DNA of 64,000 nt. Source: Rhodococcoides kyotonense. GTDB taxonomy: Bacteria; Actinomycetota; Actinomycetes; Mycobacteriales; Mycobacteriaceae. The position numbers and the translations under genes were made by a program. The stretch's first letter is position 1, and each line of letters begins with the position of its first letter. This document shows, piece by piece, positions 42,661-52,099 of this stretch. Location: the NCBI RefSeq assembly GCF_001645385.1, contig NZ_LVHI01000013.1, forward strand, positions 1 through 64,000. The letters run 5' to 3'. The notes under the pieces are model-generated. The model made no database searches, was not told the origin of the DNA, and worked only from the letters and a program-made list of their open reading frames with translations.

Positions 42661-42960
42661 ACGGATACGTAGCTACGGAGGTCCGTAGTTACTGAACTAC
42701 GTGATTACGGACTTCCGCAGTCACTGAAGTACGGAGCTACTTGATTACGGAGGTCCGTAGTCACGCAACTGCGCGGGTCCGTAGCTACGGGGTTCAGTAT
42801 CACATGAGTTACGTAGATTTGTATATCCGTAGGTGCGTAGTCGCGTAAATACGTAGTTCCGTATCTACTGAGTTCCGTACTGGACGAGGTTCGTGCAGCG
42901 CTCTGCGGTGCACGGAATTACAACGTTACTGAGTTGTGACGTTACTGAGTTACTGAGTTA
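42661..42960. repeat. Dense TACGGA/TCCGTA repeat array, candidate centromere or iterons
   Basis: Many direct and inverted copies of TACGGA / TCCGTA and TACGTA. Examples are the inverted repeat CTACGGA-GG-TCCGTAG at 42674, a second TACGGAGGTCCGTA near 42747, CCGTAGCTACGG near 42779, and three GTTACTGAGTT copies at 42925-42960. Similar units recur at about 43065-43110, 43220-43250 and 41410-41445. The position upstream of parA suits parS; with rep nearby it may also be oriV. Confidence 0.75.
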
Positions 42961-43487
42961 GGCACTCTCAGTCATTTTCGATAGGCATTGCCGCCTGTTG
43001 CGGGCAGTTGCAAGGCAGGATCCGAGGCCCCGCACAGGACCGATTTCACCCTTGGAACCAATCCGTAGATACGCTACTCCGTACTTACTGATATCAGCTC
43101 TGACCAGCCCTTTTGCAAGTGTCAAGCTTGCTTTTGCACTAACACTTCCTGACGACACGAGCGCACCGACACAAGTTCCCGAACGGGTTCGCCCCCTTGC
43201 TCCACGCGACCAATCGTTGCTGACCTACGGACCTACTGAACCACTGAGTTCTGAGCAATTCGGATTCAGAAGGGGTAGGTGCGCACAACTCGTCAACCTT
43301 GAAGAAGCACCGCGACGGTTGCCTGCGGTGCGCACGGTCCCGCACACGGTCGCAACCTGACTTGGTTGGCGAAGCTTCCGTATTCTCACGCGACGTTGCA
43401 GAACGGCGCAGTAGCGCCGTACATGAAGAGTCGCACTTTTCCTTACCCGATCACCGCCACTTAGGTACTGCTGTCGGGATCACGAAG
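42961..43487. other. Non-coding region between the repeat array and the rep 3' end
   Basis: No convincing gene. It contains outlying repeat units (GTAGATACGCTACTCCGTACTTACTG near 43066; ACCTACGGACCTACTGAACC near 43221). Composition is less GC-biased than nearby genes. A possible part of the replication origin. Confidence 0.4.
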
Positions 43488-45482
43488 TCAGATGATCACG
43501 GCACCGAGTTCGTGAGTGAGCAGATCGAGCGCTTCTAGAACTGGGTCCGTCGACGGAGGCCCAGCCGCCATTTGTGCGGCCCACAGGGACTCGGAGTCTC
43601 GTTCATCGAGCGGGGGAGTGGGGGTCGGAGGCGACCAGCCGGGTTCTCGTTCGTCGACGGTCGTGTCCGGTGGCGGTGGCGCGAAACGGTTTTCGAGCCA
43701 GACCTGCCAAAGCAACCTCTCAGCTCGGTGTCTGATGACCCGCTCGCTCGCCAACGCTTCGAGGCCGTGAGCGCCTGCGACGTCGTCCAACGAGGTATCG
43801 CCGGCACTCAGGGTGCCCCCGGTGCGTTTGATGAGTCCAGCGGCACTGAGGTCCGCCAGAATCGCGTATCCGTTCGACGGTCTCAACATCGCAGCGGCGA
43901 AGACATCATCGACATTCGTCGTGAGGCCGTTGTTGACCAGCTCGTAGGCAGCTCGGCCGCGTAACCCGAGAACGCTCCACGCCGGATGCACCGGCTCGAC
44001 CCTCGCCCGTTCCACATGTACCTGGCCTGGCCCCCTGCTCGTCGCTGGGGTCGTCAGGGCGTACCGATCGGCCTCTCTACCCGCGCCGCGTGAAACCAGC
44101 AGCAGGGGAGACCCTGGAGCCTCTCTGAGCAGCCTCAACGCACTCCACACCGTCGATTCCGACATCAACCCTGCGGCGTGCGACAGACTCCGCCCGCCAA
44201 CGGAAACCACCGGAACTCCCTCGACCAATTCGCCGGCCAAAGCGGAGGTGTAAGCAAGCGCCTGCACGACTGCGAGTAGGACAGGGCGTTGACGGGTACC
44301 GACAAATTCTGAGTCGATCCACAGCTTCGCGTGCGCCAGCCACTGTCGACGAACTCGATCTTTCAGGAAAGAACCATCCCCCCCTGTGTATCTGTTCTTG
44401 TGCGCGAGTTGGTGGAATGGGCGGACGATCGTCGCGGCCCAGGTCAGGGCCTTGTCCACGTCTCGTTCCAGGGCTGCGGCTGAATGAGTTCCGTACTTCT
44501 CGCCGTAGGCGTTCCGCAGGCCGGCCCACTCTGTGGTGGCGATGGCCCTCTCGATGTCCGCAAGGCTGGCACCGCGCAGGACGGCGTGGCTGATGACGGA
44601 CTGGCGTGCTTCCGAAGGGGATGTCCAGAGGGCTTTGAGCGCCGTGGTGAACTTGCCGGTGGCCGCGTACGTCTCGACGGCGTCAGGTAGCGGTGTGGTG
44701 CGGTGGAAACGCGGGTCCAAGCGTCGATCGCGCCCGACACCGACGAGCCGTTCGTCCTGGGTGAGGGAGGCTGCGACAGCGGCTACTGGGCTTCGGTGGC
44801 GCGGAGCGGTTGTACCGCCCAGCAGAGCGATCAGGCGGGCGATGACACCGCGGTCCGACCGGACGGTGAAGGCGTCAATTGCGTCGTCGAGCTCGCCGTC
44901 GAGGAGCCGGTAGCCGCCCTCGCGGCAGGGTGAGCCGGGGGGAGTGATGCATCCCCAGTCTGCGTTGAGCATCGGAGTGGCGTCCAGGGTGGTCAGGCGG
45001 GCAGCGAGAAGCTGCAGCACCACTTTGATGTCGTCGACGCGCAGCGGGATGTCGGTGGCCATGGGGACCAGAACGTGCCGGCCGCCACTAGTCGAGCGGT
45101 CGGTGACGGTGCGTGCACCGCATTCATGGAGCCATCCGAGTGCCCGATCGACGTCGGCGTCGACCTGCTCTGGAATGTGGTGCTTTGCGTCGAAGTCCAG
45201 CACCAGCAGGTTCGTGCGGCCGCGCGTATAGATCGGCACTGCGGCCGGCACGGCCGGCAGGCGTTTCGTCAGACTTCGCGAGGTATCGAACTTGCCGCTG
45301 GCAGCACTCCACACGCGCATGGACCGACGAGCGGCCATTAATGGAGACAGACGTCTCCAAACAGTGTCGGGGGTCGAGACTGTCGACTCGACACGGTCGT
45401 TAGATCTTGAACCTTCATCAGGGCGCGAGGTACCCTGAGACGAGACCAGCAATAGTCTGTCCCTTCCAGGGGAATGCAGCAC
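43488..45482 (-). CDS. repA: Plasmid replication protein, primase-polymerase (AEP) type
   Basis: About 664 residues from a GTG at 45482; the conserved part begins near 45340, so the start is uncertain. The AEP-type core shows RTNLLVLDFDAKHHIPEQVD (DxD metal site) and TVTDRSTSGGRHVLVPMATD (SxH-like). A helical region follows (SVISHAVLRGASLADIERAI). The C-terminal third holds winged-helix-like parts (GYAILADLSAAGLIKRTGGT). Such prim-pol Reps start replication of Rhodococcus-type plasmids. It lies with parAB and a small RHH gene, a typical core. Confidence 0.75.
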   Translation of the reverse strand: MLHSPGRDRLLLVSSQGTSRPDEGSRSNDRVESTVSTPDTVWRRLSPLMAARRSMRVWSAASGKFDTSRSLTKRLPAVPAAVPIYTRGRTNLLVLDFDAKHHIPEQVDADVDRALGWLHECGARTVTDRSTSGGRHVLVPMATDIPLRVDDIKVVLQLLAARLTTLDATPMLNADWGCITPPGSPCREGGYRLLDGELDDAIDAFTVRSDRGVIARLIALLGGTTAPRHRSPVAAVAASLTQDERLVGVGRDRRLDPRFHRTTPLPDAVETYAATGKFTTALKALWTSPSEARQSVISHAVLRGASLADIERAIATTEWAGLRNAYGEKYGTHSAAALERDVDKALTWAATIVRPFHQLAHKNRYTGGDGSFLKDRVRRQWLAHAKLWIDSEFVGTRQRPVLLAVVQALAYTSALAGELVEGVPVVSVGGRSLSHAAGLMSESTVWSALRLLREAPGSPLLLVSRGAGREADRYALTTPATSRGPGQVHVERARVEPVHPAWSVLGLRGRAAYELVNNGLTTNVDDVFAAAMLRPSNGYAILADLSAAGLIKRTGGTLSAGDTSLDDVAGAHGLEALASERVIRHRAERLLWQVWLENRFAPPPPDTTVDEREPGWSPPTPTPPLDERDSESLWAAQMAAGPPSTDPVLEALDLLTHELGAVII

Positions 45483-45511
45483 CGAAACGAAGATTGGCTC
45501 TCCGTTTCACC

Positions 45512-45551
45512 TCGAGCCCTCGACCTGCCAGTCGGGGGCTCGACTCTTTTC
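45512..45551 (+). terminator. Terminator-like hairpin antisense to the rep leader
   Basis: A 13-bp stem TCGAGCCCTCGAC / GTCGGGGGCTCGA with one G-U pair and a six-base loop, followed by CTCTTTTC on the plus strand. It points opposite to rep and sits about 30 bases upstream of the rep start. This is where a small antisense copy-control RNA would end. Confidence 0.55.
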
Positions 45552-45618
45552 GGTCTGCACGTAGTGTGCGAGCGGGGCCGAGGCTAACCGTCCTCAAGCG
45601 CACCGCATTCTTGTCCGT

Positions 45619-45819
45619 CTATGCGGTTAGCGGCATCACCTCTTGGTTCAATTCGCGTACTAGATCGGGGCGTCCGTGAACCACTGCGAGCAGATCCGCA
45701 AGGTACTGCGACGTAGACGTGCAGCCCGCCTCAAGTGCTCGCCGTTCGATCAGGTCACCAACCTCCACAGGGATACGAGTTGCGTACATACGCCTCGACC
45801 CCTTGCTCTGCATGGCCAT
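45619..45819 (-). CDS. Small RHH protein upstream of rep, possible copy-number regulator
   Basis: 66 residues from the ATG at 45819 with AAAGG upstream. The sequence RRMYATRIPVEVGDLIERRA, EAGCTSTSQYLADLLAVVHG fits a ribbon-helix-helix (strand, helix, turn, helix). A small RHH gene just before rep is the layout of cop-rep modules, so it may repress rep transcription. An alternative is an orphan antitoxin. Confidence 0.6.
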   Translation of the reverse strand: MAMQSKGSRRMYATRIPVEVGDLIERRALEAGCTSTSQYLADLLAVVHGRPDLVRELNQEVMPLTA

Positions 45820-46108
45820 CGCTGACACCTTTCCCGGACGCCAATCCATCACCGGATTCTGTAACAGATTGAGGATGGTGCTGGTTCGACACGCCGTGAA
45901 GCTGTAACAAGATTCGAGAAGTCACCGTTGAGGCCGACATCCCACGACTGTCAGGGTTGGTGACGACGGTTGTCGAAGCCTCAGCCCACAGCCGAACCAG
46001 ACTCGCCAAGGCGCGCCTGCCCCAACCGCGCCAATAGGGCAGACTCTTAGATCGCGTGGTAGCTACGCGGGGGATTGGCTCACACACACCGAGAGGAATA
46101 TCGACTCG

Positions 46109-46780
46109 ATGACATCTGATACGACCCAAGCGGGGGCGGCTCCGTACAGCAGCAATCTGTTCTTGAACGTCTACGACCTCTGGGTCATGCGGCTATCGAA
46201 CAGCTACGCCTGGCGCTGCAACCGACAGAACTTCCTCGACCTCTACAACGGTCGCATCGGACACAGACACCTCGAGGTCGGGCCCGGATCAGGTTGGCTG
46301 CTCGCCAACGCAGATTTACCAGCTGAAGTCGATCTCACGCTTTCGGATCTCAGTCCGAATTCGCTCAAGCACACCGCGTCTCGACTCCAAATACCCACCA
46401 CTCTGATCGAGCAAGACGTACTCGAACCCTTCGCCGAGAACGTCGAAGCGTTCGACTCGATATCTCTCAACTACGTATTGCACTGCCTACCAGGCGACTG
46501 GTCGACCAAGGCCGCAGCCTTCGACAATCTTGCCGAGAAGTTGAAGCCCGGGGGAGTGTTGTTTGGATCAACCGTGATCGGAGTCGATCAGCGATACACC
46601 CTATTCGGCAAAGCACTGATGACGGCGTACAACAAGATTGGTGCGTTCGGCAATTGGCACGACGATCTACCGGGCCTGGAGAAGGCACTCAACAGTCGGT
46701 TCGAGCAGGTGAAGGTCGACATGATCGGAAATGTCGCTCTTTTCGTTGCTGAAAACCCGAGAGCTACACCACGGATCTAG
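46109..46780 (+). CDS. Class I SAM-dependent methyltransferase
   Basis: 223 residues from an ATG with GAGAGG upstream. SAM site RHLEVGPGSGWLLANADLP (motif I E-x-G-x-G-x-G), VDLTLSDLSPNSLKHTASRL, IEQDVLEPFAENVEAFDSIS, then LAEKLKPGGVLFGSTVI. Similar to small-molecule or lipid methyltransferases. Substrate unknown. It stands alone between rep and the IS-split cluster. Confidence 0.82.
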   Translation: MTSDTTQAGAAPYSSNLFLNVYDLWVMRLSNSYAWRCNRQNFLDLYNGRIGHRHLEVGPGSGWLLANADLPAEVDLTLSDLSPNSLKHTASRLQIPTTLIEQDVLEPFAENVEAFDSISLNYVLHCLPGDWSTKAAAFDNLAEKLKPGGVLFGSTVIGVDQRYTLFGKALMTAYNKIGAFGNWHDDLPGLEKALNSRFEQVKVDMIGNVALFVAENPRATPRI

Positions 46781-46820
46781 TGTGTGCGCGGCTCGCTGGC
46801 ACAAGTGACGAGCGGTTCTA

Positions 46821-47330
46821 TCAGGACATCGCGCTGTGCCGGCGTAGCTTTCGCCAAGCCCTGGCAACGTCAACTAAGTCGTCGCTCGTGGCGGTGAGGT
46901 CGTAGGCCCCGGACCGCTGCGCCAGCACCGTCAAGAGCTCGTAGCGTTCCGGAGGCAACTGACCAGTGGTTTTAGCGGCATAGGCCTGGGCCAGTTCTGC
47001 GGCGATACTCTCCGCATTCAGTTGAAGCGGGTCCGATTCAGTGGACAACGTGGATGCATTCCACTTGCTGAGCCTGCGTGCTGCATCGTGAATTTCGATG
47101 ATCTTTCTGTGCAGCTTCATCGCAGGATCGGACTGGGACTGTCGACTGTCGGTTGTCCTGACATCGGGGAACTGATCGGTCATGTCTTGCCACAGAAGCT
47201 CGATTTCCTTCAGGTTCTTGCTGATTCGGTCCTGTCCTAGCTTCGCCCGCAGTACTGCGAGAACCGGAACCGCACCCATGATCAGTGATCCAGCGACCGC
47301 GAGGAAGAAGGTGAGGGCCTTCATGACGGC
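46821..47330 (-). pseudogene. C-terminal part of MAB_1171c-type membrane protein, cut by IS21
   Basis: About 165 codons. One membrane helix (VMKALTFFLAVAGSLIMGAV, PVLAVL) is followed by KEIELLWQDMTDQFPDVRTT and KLHRKIIEIHDAARRLSKW, the soluble part typical of MAB_1171c-type putative transporters. The ATG near 47336 lies in the IS end and is accidental. The N-terminal part is at 49747-50412 on the other side. Confidence 0.7.
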
Positions 47331-47460
47331 GCTCATCGAAATTCCCCACTAGCGCTCACCGAAATTCCCCACCCGTGTGGCACCGCCAACGAGGGCGGGT
47401 CTCCCATGAAGCTGATGGTCTCTGACCACACACCAGCTATCCGAAGGAGACCCGCTCCTC

Positions 47461-48849
47461 ATGCTTACACGGGAGGAAGACGTGGAAATACACGCCCTGC
47501 ACAAACGAGGCTGGAAGATCGCGGACATCGCCCGCCACACCGGCCGGGACCGCAAGACCATCCGGTCGTACCTGAACGGCACCACCACCCCAGGCGTACG
47601 TAAACGCAGCACCCCGGACCCCTTCGAGGTGTTCCTCGCCTACGTCACGGCCCGGTTGATCGACGACCCACATCTGTGGGTGCGCACGCTGTGCGACGAA
47701 CTCGAGGATCTCGGCTACACGCTGTCGTACCAGACCTTGCATCGCAAGATCCGCGAGTTGAAACTGCGCCCGGTCTGCCAAGCCTGCCTGACCGCCACCG
47801 ACCGAGCCAACGCGGTCATCGATCACCCGCCAGGTGAAGAGACCCAATGGGATTGGGTCGATCTACCCAACCCGCCGGCGCCGTGGGGATGGGGGTCGAT
47901 GGCGCACCTGTTCGTCGGAACGTTGGCGTGCTCAGGGAAATGGCGCGGCATCCTCGCACCCGACATGACCCAGCCTCGTGTGGTCGACGGCCTCGACCGG
48001 ATCTGCCGCGGACTCGGCGGCATCTCACGGGTGTGGCGGTTCGACCGGATGGCCACGGTCTGCCACCCCGACACCGGCCGGATCACCGCGAGCTTCGCCG
48101 GTGTTGCGAAGTACTACGGCCCATCCGTGGCGATCTGCCCGCCCCGCAGCGGTAACCGCAAAGGCGCAGTGGAGAAGTCCAATCACACTGCAGCACAACG
48201 ATGGTGGCGTACGCTTCCCGACGATCTGACCGTCGAAGAGGCGCAAGCGAGCCTCGATCGGTTTTGCCGACTACGCGCCGACACCCGGCTACGGCCGACC
48301 AAGGACGGCAAGTCTTCGGTCGCGACGATTGCGACCACGGAGGGCTTGCACCCGATGCCGGCGACCGCCTATCCCGCGATCCTGTCCACCGAACGGGTCG
48401 TGTCGCGGCAAGCGTTGGTGTCCTACCGAGGAAATCGATATTCGGTGCCACCCGAACTCGCCTCTGCGGCAGTGACAGTCACCCACGTGTTGGGCGCTGA
48501 TGTGATCGACATCGTCACCGCATCCGGGATCACCATTGCCCGGCATCATCTTGCCGCCGACGGAACCGGGGCGATGGTCCGCGATCACGGGCACGTCTAC
48601 GCCCTCGAACACGTCGCGATGGCGAGCGCGAAACCGGGCCGACCGCACCGCCGCAAAGAACGCATCCCGCCCGGACCGGATGCACGAGCTGCCGCCGAAA
48701 AGCTCCGAAGCGGTTTCGGTGCAACGTCTTCCACCGAGCATCCCGAATCTGAGAGTGGTAGTGGCTCAACCGAATCAGCTGACCCCGGTGCGATCATCTA
48801 CGACCTGTCGATCTACGAACGCGCCGCCCGCGGAAGGAACACCCTCTGA
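47461..48849 (+). CDS. istA: IS21-family transposase IstA
   Basis: 462 residues. N-terminal HTH ALHKRGWKIADIARHTGRDR. Catalytic DDE-type residues appear in EETQWDWVDLPNP, WRFDRMATVCHPDTG and NRKGAVEKSNHTAAQRWW. Stop overlaps the istB start (TGATG). It acts with IstB to insert the element. Confidence 0.92.
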   Translation: MLTREEDVEIHALHKRGWKIADIARHTGRDRKTIRSYLNGTTTPGVRKRSTPDPFEVFLAYVTARLIDDPHLWVRTLCDELEDLGYTLSYQTLHRKIRELKLRPVCQACLTATDRANAVIDHPPGEETQWDWVDLPNPPAPWGWGSMAHLFVGTLACSGKWRGILAPDMTQPRVVDGLDRICRGLGGISRVWRFDRMATVCHPDTGRITASFAGVAKYYGPSVAICPPRSGNRKGAVEKSNHTAAQRWWRTLPDDLTVEEAQASLDRFCRLRADTRLRPTKDGKSSVATIATTEGLHPMPATAYPAILSTERVVSRQALVSYRGNRYSVPPELASAAVTVTHVLGADVIDIVTASGITIARHHLAADGTGAMVRDHGHVYALEHVAMASAKPGRPHRRKERIPPGPDARAAAEKLRSGFGATSSTEHPESESGSGSTESADPGAIIYDLSIYERAARGRNTL

Positions 48850-49691
48850 TGACCGACAAGAAACCTGTCGACCGGATGCCGGCACCGAACACCGCCGAAG
48901 CCGCCAGCCTCTACCAACGACTTCGTGGTCATCTCGCCACTCTGAAACTACACGACGCAGCCGAAGCACTACCGTCGGTCCTCGACCAAGCGGCCGCCGA
49001 GGAACTGTCGATGACCGCAGCGTTGGACCGGTTGCTCTCTATTGAAGTCGAGGCCACCGAAGCACGACGGTTGACTGGCAGGTTGCGGTTCGCGTGCCTG
49101 CCGACACCGGCATCGCTCGAGGACTTCGACTACGACGCAGCCGCTGGTGTCGACCGGAAGCTGATCGAGGAGCTCGCGACCTGCCGATACTTGGAGACGG
49201 CGACGAATGTCCTGCTCATCGGCCCGCCGGGGGTCGGGAAGACGCATCTGTCGGTCGGGCTGGCGCGGGCGGCAGCCCACGCCGGTTATCGCACGTATTT
49301 CACTACCGCCGCCGATCTCGCTGCCCGCTGCCACCGAGCCGCGCTCGAAGGGAGGTGGGCGACGACGATGCGGTTTTACGCCGGACCGACGTTGTTGGTG
49401 ATCGACGAACTCGGGTACTTACCGTTGCCGGGTGAGGCCGCATCGGCGTTGTTTCAGGTTGTGTCGCAACGGTATATGAAGACTTCGATCGTGATGACTA
49501 CCAACCGAGGTGTCGGATCGTGGGGTGAAGTTCTCGGCGACAACACCGTCGCCGCGGCGATGCTCGATAGGCTCCTGCACCGCTCCGTCGTCCTCAATCT
49601 CGACGGAGATTCCTACCGGCTCCGCGACCACAACGCCAGATCGGAGAAACTCCGCAAAGCCACCACCGGAACCCGCCAACCACTACAGTGA
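48849..49691 (+). CDS. istB: IS21-family ATP-binding helper protein IstB
   Basis: 280 residues. Walker A ATNVLLIGPPGVGKTHLSVG, Walker B GPTLLVIDELGYLPLPGEAA, sensor SIVMTTNRGVGSWGEV, and the family end LNLDGDSYRLRDH. It is the AAA+ helper that directs IstA to the target. Full length. Confidence 0.94.
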   Translation: MTDKKPVDRMPAPNTAEAASLYQRLRGHLATLKLHDAAEALPSVLDQAAAEELSMTAALDRLLSIEVEATEARRLTGRLRFACLPTPASLEDFDYDAAAGVDRKLIEELATCRYLETATNVLLIGPPGVGKTHLSVGLARAAAHAGYRTYFTTAADLAARCHRAALEGRWATTMRFYAGPTLLVIDELGYLPLPGEAASALFQVVSQRYMKTSIVMTTNRGVGSWGEVLGDNTVAAAMLDRLLHRSVVLNLDGDSYRLRDHNARSEKLRKATTGTRQPLQ

Positions 49692-49746
49692 ACACCGCTC
49701 ACGAGTGGGGAATTTCGGTGAGCGCGGTTGGGGAATTTCGCTGAGC

Positions 49747-50412
49747 CTCGTCATTCACGTGCATCTCTGGATCGGCCGACCCAGAGCCTGTCAAGACCTC
49801 CTGAAGCGTGAGAATGGGCGTGCTCACCGCAACAAGCGCGAGGCCGACCGCAATGGCGATCGCCAAGCCATAAAGTGCTTTCTCCCGAACCGCGGTATCG
49901 GGGTGTCGAGCTTCGCGTAAAAAGATCCTCATGACAGCAACTGCGACGAACAGAATCGGGGCGTAGAAGGCGGTCCACAAGACGACTGCCGGCCAGCCCA
50001 AGTATTGATCGACCAGCTCACCGGCCTTCCGGGAGGGTGTCCCGGAAAGGAGGATGACTGCACTGAGAGCAAGTCCAATCGCGTCGTAGACCCGCTGTCG
50101 CTTCCATACAGCTGAAGGGTCTGCCCCCACCCATAACCGCGACATACCGTAGATGGCCATCACGACCATGACGATGCAACAGAACGTGAGCTGCTGAAAC
50201 AGAGCGACGTCGCCTAGTGGCTTCGGTAAATGCCTGATTGCGTCTTGGACCGCACTTTCACGGAGAACTAGGGCGAACCATCCGATGACCAACGAGCGGG
50301 TAGTCAGCCTGTCGATGATCGACGAATTGAGCCACGCGACGCGAACCACCAATGTCAGTGCCATCAGTACGATGATCGGCCAGGAGATCCACGCTGGGAC
50401 GGGGGAGGTCAT
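49747..50412 (-). pseudogene. N-terminal part of MAB_1171c-type membrane protein, cut by IS21
   Basis: About 222 native codons, ATG overlapping the ImmA stop (ATGA). It has about six membrane helices (WISWPIIVLMALTLVVRVAW, LVIGWFALVLRESA, LTFCCIVMVVMAIYGMSRLW, IGLALSAVILLSG, VVLWTAFYAPILFVAVAVMR, LYGLAIAIAVGLALVAVSTP). The frame runs into the IS end and stops at 49699. Joined to 46821-47330 it makes a full MAB_1171c-type protein of about 390 residues. Confidence 0.7.
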
Positions 50413-50924
50413 TTCGCCCTGAAGAATGTCGAGCGGAGGGGCGACTGCCGTCGATTTCGATTGACCATGGCCTCGACCATGATGTGGTCGGCGAAGGACT
50501 CGGCGGCGACTTCCTGGTCATCCTCGAAGCTGTCACGACCCAGTACGTTCTCGATGGTTCGCTCCGAGACGTGAGGCAACAACACCCTGAGCATGGCCCT
50601 ACTGTGTTCGGACTCGGGCAGGCCAGTATGCGAAAGCACCATATGACCTACCTCATGACCGATGACCTGGTCTGCTTGATACTCGGCGACGTCCGACCCG
50701 TACACGATGAAGTCGTCCTGTTTGCGCGCAACCCACAACCCGCAGAGGGTGCCTGTCAGTCCCACACGGCTCAGCAGTGCCGACTCGACGGGCCACAGGA
50801 CGATCGGTCGATCACGTTCCTCCGCGATCAGGTCGATGAACTTGTGACGCGACCACGGCTCATCCGACGGCATGTTCGCTGCGATGCGTCGCACAGCCGA
50901 CTGAATCTGGCTCTCTTGGCTCAC
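50409..50924 (-). CDS. ImmA/IrrE-type metallopeptidase
   Basis: 171 residues from a GTG. The zinc motif lies in ADQVIGHEVGHMVLSHTGLP (HExGH), with the downstream Glu in EVAAESFADHIM. Such proteases often cleave a partner HTH regulator. Here the HTH gene is directly upstream and the membrane-protein gene directly downstream, the usual actinobacterial trio. Confidence 0.85.
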   Translation of the reverse strand: MSQESQIQSAVRRIAANMPSDEPWSRHKFIDLIAEERDRPIVLWPVESALLSRVGLTGTLCGLWVARKQDDFIVYGSDVAEYQADQVIGHEVGHMVLSHTGLPESEHSRAMLRVLLPHVSERTIENVLGRDSFEDDQEVAAESFADHIMVEAMVNRNRRQSPLRSTFFRAK

Positions 50925-50971
50925 GGGTCCCGACTCCCTCCGACCTTTGCAAACGAAAACAATGAACGGCG

Positions 50972-51415
50972 CTACACGTTACTCCTGGTACCGCTTGCAT
51001 CGGATTCCTTGCCTTTGGGCTGCTCAGGAAGCTGTTCGAGGATGTTCATGAGGTCGTCGGCGCTCATCGCGCCTCCGTCGCGCATCGCAAGTAGCTGAAC
51101 GCCGGAGTCGCGTAGCTGGGTCAGCACCGACAACTCGCGGTCGTAGCTCTCCGCGGTGTTGTCCCACTTGTTCGCGAGAAAGGAGGCGGGGGCCTCGAAG
51201 TACTCAGCGAGAGCATGAACCAGGTCGCCGTCGACGAATCGCAAACCGGCCTCAGCACGTAACTCTGCTATATCCGTCTCGAGAACAGGTCGTCCCAACA
51301 AGCCGGAGACCGCCCCAGCGACGACGGCATTGCTGAGTTCCGGGGTGTCGGCGGTGCGGTTCGTCTCGAAGAGTTTGTTGATTCTCACGTGTAGCGGTGG
51401 CGTTTCCTTGGGCAT
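50972..51415 (-). CDS. EspR/XRE-like helix-turn-helix regulator
   Basis: 147 residues. The HTH-like part reads TPELSNAVVAGAVSGLLGRP, VLETDIAELRAEAG, and ALAEYFEAPASFLANKWDN, the layout of EspR-type regulators, with a C-terminal dimer helix (YDRELSVLTQLRDSGVQLLA). It lies 47 bases upstream of the ImmA-type gene, its likely protease partner. Confidence 0.7.
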   Translation of the reverse strand: MPKETPPLHVRINKLFETNRTADTPELSNAVVAGAVSGLLGRPVLETDIAELRAEAGLRFVDGDLVHALAEYFEAPASFLANKWDNTAESYDRELSVLTQLRDSGVQLLAMRDGGAMSADDLMNILEQLPEQPKGKESDASGTRSNV

Positions 51416-51432
51416 GTTCGTTCCGTTCTTTG

Positions 51433-52080
51433 TTAGCGGCGGCGACTATCTCTTAGGCGACGCGAAAACCGCCGGGATGTTGCTTGATCGATTTCGATTG
51501 GACTGCCGTAAAGCCAACGGCGGTAGAGCTTTTCCTCGCGCTCTGGATCGTCGTAATCGACAGGAGGCTCAAGCAGTGCCGCAATTGCGGAATCAATCGC
51601 CTTGTGGTGCTGGCCATGATTCCGTTCCAACGTCTCGGTGACGAAGGACCCGGCGATGGCAGAAACTGCAACATCCAGTTTCTCGAGTGCTACCCGCAAA
51701 TCATCGACTCTCGAGGTGCCGTCTTCCATGCCAGCGATCTCTCTGTGCATGTCCCTCTGGGCCGCGAGTAATTTAGTCAGAGGGTCGAGCCCAACCGTGA
51801 CATTCCCCGCACCGGCCTTGTATGGTGCCCGCCCCAACACAACCGGCTGCGCACTTTCCCAGTAGACGTTCGCGGCGCTTCCGGGCTTCCAACTCAGGCC
51901 GGTATCGAACTTTTGCAAGGTGCTCGGCCGCGGGTTGTTGAGCTCGCCGCGTTCGGCCATCAGGACGACGGGCTTTGTAGGCCCACCTGCTTCGCGTAAC
52001 CCCGTGATCGTAAGGTTCCGTTGCTTTCTGCGAGAGCTGACGCAGGTGGCAAACCATAGTGGGTGTCCCGTTTGCGTCAC
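51433..52080 (-). CDS. XRE-like regulator with C-terminal domain
   Basis: 215 residues from a GTG. The N-terminal 70 residues look like a diverged XRE HTH (FATCVSSRRKQRNLTITGLR, LMAERGELNNPRPSTLQKFD). The rest is helical and contains VTVGLDPLTKLLAAQRDMHR and a basic tail. No closer family recognised. It lies 17 bases before the EspR-like gene, so all four genes are probably one operon. Confidence 0.55.
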   Translation of the reverse strand: MTQTGHPLWFATCVSSRRKQRNLTITGLREAGGPTKPVVLMAERGELNNPRPSTLQKFDTGLSWKPGSAANVYWESAQPVVLGRAPYKAGAGNVTVGLDPLTKLLAAQRDMHREIAGMEDGTSRVDDLRVALEKLDVAVSAIAGSFVTETLERNHGQHHKAIDSAIAALLEPPVDYDDPEREEKLYRRWLYGSPIEIDQATSRRFSRRLRDSRRR

Positions 52081-52099
52081 TGATCCATCCTAGAGCCGA

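Larger units (their letters stand above)
47331..49746 (+). mobile_element. IS21-family insertion sequence
   Basis: About 2.4 kb with istA and istB. Both ends carry two spaced copies of the 19-bp type TGGGGAATTTCGGTGAGCG (left at 47331-47372 inverted, right at about 49705-49746), the multiple terminal repeats of IS21 elements. It split a membrane-protein gene. An exact target duplication was not resolved by eye. Confidence 0.85.

Noticed and set aside
42661..42960. A CRISPR array
   Set aside because: Repeats are short, palindromic, irregularly spaced and without unique spacers of constant length.
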